Shown: one piece after another, positions 60,347 to 64,000 of the stretch
How positions within the stretch are numbered: position 1 is the first letter of the stretch
How the letters are laid out: the number at the start of each line of letters is the position of its first letter
From: an uncultured Pseudomonadota bacterium
GTDB taxonomy: Bacteria > Pseudomonadota > Gammaproteobacteria > Steroidobacterales > Steroidobacteraceae
Direction of reading: 5' to 3'
Assembly: GCA_903927005.1 (NCBI GenBank)
Contig: CAIYLH010000129.1
Span: 1 to 64,000, forward strand
DNA length: 64,000 nucleotides
Program-made: the position numbers and the translations under genes
Notes under the pieces: generated by a model
Told to the model about the DNA's origin: nothing
The model's input: the letters and a program-made list of their open reading frames with translations, nothing else
Databases searched by the model: none

Positions 60347-62599
60347 TCAAGCGGTCATCAGTGGCAGATCGGCGCCGACGATGATGACTTCTTCTTCAGT
60401 CGTCGCGCCGGCCGAAACCAGTTCGTACAGCGAGAGTTCCTGCAGCACTTCCTCCAGCGGCTGCGGCTTGCCGATAGCGAACCCCTGGCCATAGTCGACG
60501 CCGAGATTAGTCATGCGGATGCGCAACTCGTCGGTTTCGACGAACTCCGCGACAGTCGTGATGCCCATACTGCGAGCAAGTTGCGCCAGTGCCTTGACCA
60601 TCGCGTCCGAGCGCGAGTTCGACAGCACGTCACGAACGAAGGAGCCGTCGATCTTCAGCACCGAGACGGGCAGGCTCTTCAGGTAGGACAGCGACGAGGC
60701 GCCAGTACCGAAGTCATCCAGGGCGAACTGGCAACCGAGGTTGCGCAGTCGATTCATGAATGTCACGGCACGCTCCAGGTGCGTCACCGCTGCAGTCTCG
60801 GTGAGCTCGAAGCAGATAACCTCGCCAGCCACCTGGCTGGCGACGAGGCTAGCCTCGATGAACTGCGCGAAAGCAGGCTCGGTGACGGACTGTCCGGAGA
60901 GGTTTATCGCGAAGCGCGCGGAGTTGGCGCCGAGCGTGGCCGCATGAGCACTGATCATCTTCAGGGAGTTCTCAACCACCCAGCGATCGATCGCCGGCAT
61001 CAGCTGGTAACTTTCGGCAGCAGGCAGGAACTTGGCCGGCGGCAGCAGCTCGCCGGTCTCAGTGAGCATGCGGATCAGGATCTCGAAGCGCGGCTCGCTG
61101 GGGCCCGTCGACAGCGGCAGGATCGGCTGGGCGTACAACCGGAAGCGGTTGGTGGCGATCGCTTCGCGCAGGCTTGCGATGATCTGTACCTCACCATGGC
61201 GGCGCACCATGCTGACATCGCCGTTATCGAAGGTTTCGACACGGTCGCGGCCGTGATCCTTGGCCGCCTTGCTCGCGATCTCAGCCGTGGCCAGCGCATG
61301 CGACAGCGGGTGGCGGGAATTGACGGGCATCGTCGCGACGCCGGCGCTAAGGCTGATGTTGAGAACGCCTTCCGGGCGGTTGGTGCTGAGGTCGGCGACG
61401 GCGTTGCGGATGGTCTCGGCAGCGGCAGCTGCAGTTGCGGTATCGGTTGACGCCATGAAGATCGAGAATCGGTCACCGGAGATGCGTGCGCACAACGCGC
61501 CAACTGGTGCGCGGCGACGAACAACCTCGGCCACCTTGGCGATCGTCTCGTCGCCAACGTGCATGCCGAAGTTTTCGTTGATCACGTGCATCTGGTCGAT
61601 GTCCAGATACACCACCGAATCATCGCCAGCAGCCATTCGACCCGAAATCAGTGCATCGACCTGCTGCTCGAACGCGGCACGCGTCAACAGGCCTGTTCCT
61701 GCATCGTAGCTGGTCAACAGAATGGAGGTGACCTTGCGAGCCAGCAATTCGGCGAGACGGGTCTCACGCAGCTCGAAGTCGGCGGCATCGGGATGATTGA
61801 ACAGCGCGAGAAAGCCAATCACGCGATTTGACAGGTGGCGCACCGGGACCGAAAGGATCTTCAGCGGCGGCACCTTGTCGGAAGCCGTCGAGACACGGTT
61901 TACGATCATAGTGCGTCGCTGCAACTGCGCCCATGCCAGCAGATGACGGTGAGTGCGCGTAACGATGGCAGCATCGGCGCCTAGCGGCACGCCGCGCTGC
62001 GTACGTACCACGGCCACCGATCGCTCTGGAATTATCAGCGTACCGATGCGACAGCCCAGATGATCGACGGCCGCCTGCACGAGACGGCCCAGTTCATCCG
62101 CATCACGCGGCGTGTCAGCACGCTCCACGGAGGCATCGAGCAGCAGCTCCAGATCACGGTCGCGAGAGGACAGATCGCGCGACATCGCACCGAGGGAAGC
62201 GCGCAGCGCAAGATCCCGCTGCAGGCACTCAAGCGCAGGGCGCAACAGGCCCAACACGAGCGAGGTAGGGCGCGGTGTGCCCGTTTCACGCGCGAGCATG
62301 GCGACGACGGCTAGCGCCATGCCCTGGGTATCACGCAGCAGGAACGTGTACGCGGTCACGTCGTCGCACTGCTGGGTGTCGCCCTCGATGTCGTTGGGAA
62401 CGCCAGGTGGGCGATCGATGACCTCTTCGGCAAAGCGGCGCAGGTCCGGGTCGTCCTGACCTGCGGAGACCCATAGCGGTGCACCACCGCTGCCGTATAC
62501 GACTATCGTCTGAGCCCGCGGCAGCATCATCTTTATGAGCTGACCGTACGGGTCGAGGCTCGGGACGCCGGGCGTGGGTTGTTGGGCAACGGCCACCAT
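60347..62599 (-). CDS. GAF-GGDEF-EAL c-di-GMP phosphodiesterase
   Basis: 750 aa. N-terminal unassigned part, a GAF-like domain (about 165-295), a degenerate GGDEF (SGDRF at about 372-376, so no cyclase activity) and a C-terminal EAL domain. The EAL residues look complete: E in RFEILIRM (about 503), N in NLSGQSV, E in CFELTET, DD in LDDFGTG (about 633), K in VLKIDGSFV, then AEFVET and GVDYGQGFAIGKP. So a c-di-GMP hydrolase, possibly GTP-regulated through its dead GGDEF. Confidence 0.9.
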   Translation of the reverse strand: MVAVAQQPTPGVPSLDPYGQLIKMMLPRAQTIVVYGSGGAPLWVSAGQDDPDLRRFAEEVIDRPPGVPNDIEGDTQQCDDVTAYTFLLRDTQGMALAVVAMLARETGTPRPTSLVLGLLRPALECLQRDLALRASLGAMSRDLSSRDRDLELLLDASVERADTPRDADELGRLVQAAVDHLGCRIGTLIIPERSVAVVRTQRGVPLGADAAIVTRTHRHLLAWAQLQRRTMIVNRVSTASDKVPPLKILSVPVRHLSNRVIGFLALFNHPDAADFELRETRLAELLARKVTSILLTSYDAGTGLLTRAAFEQQVDALISGRMAAGDDSVVYLDIDQMHVINENFGMHVGDETIAKVAEVVRRRAPVGALCARISGDRFSIFMASTDTATAAAAAETIRNAVADLSTNRPEGVLNISLSAGVATMPVNSRHPLSHALATAEIASKAAKDHGRDRVETFDNGDVSMVRRHGEVQIIASLREAIATNRFRLYAQPILPLSTGPSEPRFEILIRMLTETGELLPPAKFLPAAESYQLMPAIDRWVVENSLKMISAHAATLGANSARFAINLSGQSVTEPAFAQFIEASLVASQVAGEVICFELTETAAVTHLERAVTFMNRLRNLGCQFALDDFGTGASSLSYLKSLPVSVLKIDGSFVRDVLSNSRSDAMVKALAQLARSMGITTVAEFVETDELRIRMTNLGVDYGQGFAIGKPQPLEEVLQELSLYELVSAGATTEEEVIIVGADLPLMTA

Positions 62600-62747
62600 C
62601 TTCCATGATCTCCGATCGCGCAGTTCGCAGGCGTAGGTTCATTCCTTCGCCGGGCTAACTTGACCTAATGCCGATCGAAATTCTTTGAATCACTGCCCAG
62701 TTCAGCACCCTGAAAGAAGGGGCGGCAGCCGCCGCGGCGGACCCACT

Positions 62748-63926
62748 TCACGGTTTGGGCGCGCCTCGCAGCCACTGGCGAGGGTCCAGCGGCCGGGCGC
62801 CCTCGCGGATCTCCACATATAACTGGGGGCGGCCAGCCCCATCGCCGGCGGCATAGCTTTGCGCCAGCAGGTCACCGGGCCGGACGCGCTCGCCAACGCT
62901 ACGGTGCAGCCGCTCGTTGTAGCCGTACAGGCTCAGAAAACCATTGCCGTGGTCGAGGATCAACAGCAGCCCGAGTCCTGGCAGCCAGTCGGAATAGACC
63001 ACGCGGCCAAAGTACGGCGCGCGTACCTCGCCGCCAGAATGCGTGTCCAGCAGCAAGCCATTCCAGCGCAGGCCGCCGGCCCGCACTTCACCGAACTGCG
63101 CCGCCAGCTTGCCGTGGGCCGGCCAGGCGAGCTTGCCACGCAGCTCCGGGAACGGCCGTCGAGCGGAGGCAGGGCCAGGGGCGTCCTCGCCGCTCTCCTC
63201 CTCCAGCGCCGCGCGCAACCGTGTCAACAGATCTTCGAGGGAGGCGGCATTCGCACGCAGATCCTTGAGTTCCCCATTGCGGCCCGCGATGCGCGCCTGC
63301 AGTGCGCCGAGCGCGCGCTGCCGGTCAGCGCGCGCCGCGTCCAGCGCCTGTGCCTGCCGCTGCTGTTCCTGAGCAAGCTTGGCGAGCTGCGCCGTCTCCG
63401 CGGCCAGCGCCTGCTCCACGGCCTCCAGCTCAGCGACGTGCTCATGAATCGCGGCGATGCGCGCCGCACGCGCCCGGCCGAGGTAGCCGTAATAGGCGAG
63501 CATGCGGCCGAGGCGGCCGGGATCGGCGTCGTTGAGCAGCACGCGCAGCTCCTGTTCATGGCCGCCGAGGTAGGCCGCGCGCAACTGGCCGGCTAGCGCA
63601 CTGCGCTCCTCGGCCAGCGCCTTGGTCGTGCGTGCCTGCTCGGCACGCAGCTGTGTCTGGCGCTGCTGGCTGGTGGCGTGCCGCCCCCGCACATCCTCCA
63701 GGCTCCGCCGCGCCGCGACCAGCGCCTGATCGGCACTGCGCAGCTCGGCCGCAACACCGTCCCGACGGGCCACGTCGCCCTGCACCGCCTCGGTCACTTC
63801 GCGGATCCGGGCCTGGATCCGGCTCAGCTGAGCCTCGGTATCGGCGGGGGTCCGGGCAGCCCCGGCAGGCAACGCCGCGAGCAGGCAGGCAAGGATCCAG
63901 GGCAGGCGGGCGCGTTGGCGTGTCAC
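62748..63926 (-). CDS. envC: murein hydrolase activator EnvC
   Basis: 392 aa. Signal peptide (LPWILACLLAALPAGAA), a long coiled coil (about 30-240, rich in Ala/Arg/Gln/Glu) and a C-terminal LytM (M23) domain. The zinc ligands of active M23 enzymes are lost: the first motif reads WNGLLLDT, the YxH place reads LYGYNE, and HxH reads QLYVE. This is the pattern of EnvC, which activates amidases (AmiA/AmiB) at the septum. GTG start 63926. Confidence 0.9.
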   Translation of the reverse strand: MTRQRARLPWILACLLAALPAGAARTPADTEAQLSRIQARIREVTEAVQGDVARRDGVAAELRSADQALVAARRSLEDVRGRHATSQQRQTQLRAEQARTTKALAEERSALAGQLRAAYLGGHEQELRVLLNDADPGRLGRMLAYYGYLGRARAARIAAIHEHVAELEAVEQALAAETAQLAKLAQEQQRQAQALDAARADRQRALGALQARIAGRNGELKDLRANAASLEDLLTRLRAALEEESGEDAPGPASARRPFPELRGKLAWPAHGKLAAQFGEVRAGGLRWNGLLLDTHSGGEVRAPYFGRVVYSDWLPGLGLLLILDHGNGFLSLYGYNERLHRSVGERVRPGDLLAQSYAAGDGAGRPQLYVEIREGARPLDPRQWLRGAPKP

Positions 63927-63964
63927 GGGCGCTACTCTAACGGAGGCAGGCGGCCGCGGCTGAC

Positions 63965-63973
63965 TGCTATAAT
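63965..63973 (+). promoter_or_regulatory. extended -10 promoter at window end
   Basis: TG-C-TATAAT (63965-63973) on the plus strand: a perfect -10 box with the TGn extension, no clear -35. It faces out of the window, away from envC, and would drive the gene beyond the right edge. Confidence 0.6.
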
Positions 63974-64000
63974 CTTGGGCCCGCAGCCGTATTGGCTGCA

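Overview
The window is 64 kb of high-GC DNA, dense with genes, from a gammaproteobacterium. Three things point there: the gmk-rpoZ-spoT-ridA-recG string, the bioB-bioF-bioH-bioC-bioD operon behind a BirA-type operator, and ubiC-ubiA beside an aa3-type oxidase cluster with surf1, cox11, ctaA and ctaB. Overall gene content suggests the Nevskiales/Steroidobacterales/Lysobacterales side of the class; this is inference from gene order, not a phylogeny.

Layout. 1-3.6 kb is accessory: an orphan lipoprotein, a TacAT-like (RHH/GNAT) module with a palindromic operator, a secreted protein of unknown function, and a ParDE-like module. 3.8-11.1 kb is the stringent-response and housekeeping block gmk-rpoZ-spoT-ridA-recG-ubiC-ubiA. 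11.1-14.9 kb holds small unknowns, a HIT protein, an S41 protease lipoprotein and ctlX. 14.9-18.1 kb is an amino-acid catabolic unit (Lrp regulator, saccharopine-dehydrogenase-like reductase, aldehyde dehydrogenase). 18.1-21.1 kb holds a GNAT protein, a decayed aminotransferase, an ElaB/YqjE/YqjK-like membrane trio and an MBL hydrolase. 21.1-34.3 kb is the terminal oxidase region. On the minus strand it reads coxB, coxA, a small protein, cox11, coxC, (DUF2909 on the plus strand), surf1, a SCO-like gene, then a complete NAD-linked molybdenum formate dehydrogenase operon (fdsGBAD), then ctaA-ctaB.

34.6-39.1 kb is the biotin operon; just upstream lies a collapsed ackA-pduL pseudogene. 39.8-46.1 kb holds an AI-2E permease, uvrD and trkA-trkH. 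46.1-49.7 kb holds class I fumarase and a LytS/LytTR two-component pair. A very AT-rich island (about 49.84-50.03 kb) precedes dtd and tatABC. 52.2-56.6 kb holds three transporters (POT, OPT, EamA). The rest has a small holin-like membrane protein, an amidohydrolase/SRPBCC pair, a MAPEG protein, two c-di-GMP proteins and envC.

How it works together: formate oxidation by FdsABGD would give NADH for a respiratory chain ending in the aa3 oxidase, whose assembly (Cox11, SCO-like, Surf1) and heme A synthesis (CtaA, CtaB) are encoded around it; ubiquinone comes from UbiC/UbiA. The most notable points are the fds operon inside the cox cluster, the ackA-pduL fossil beside the biotin promoter, bioD apparently starting at CTG, and the AT-rich island with DnaA-box-like sites and a coupled Arg-rich mini-ORF before dtd. 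No tRNA, rRNA, CRISPR array or intact insertion sequence was seen.
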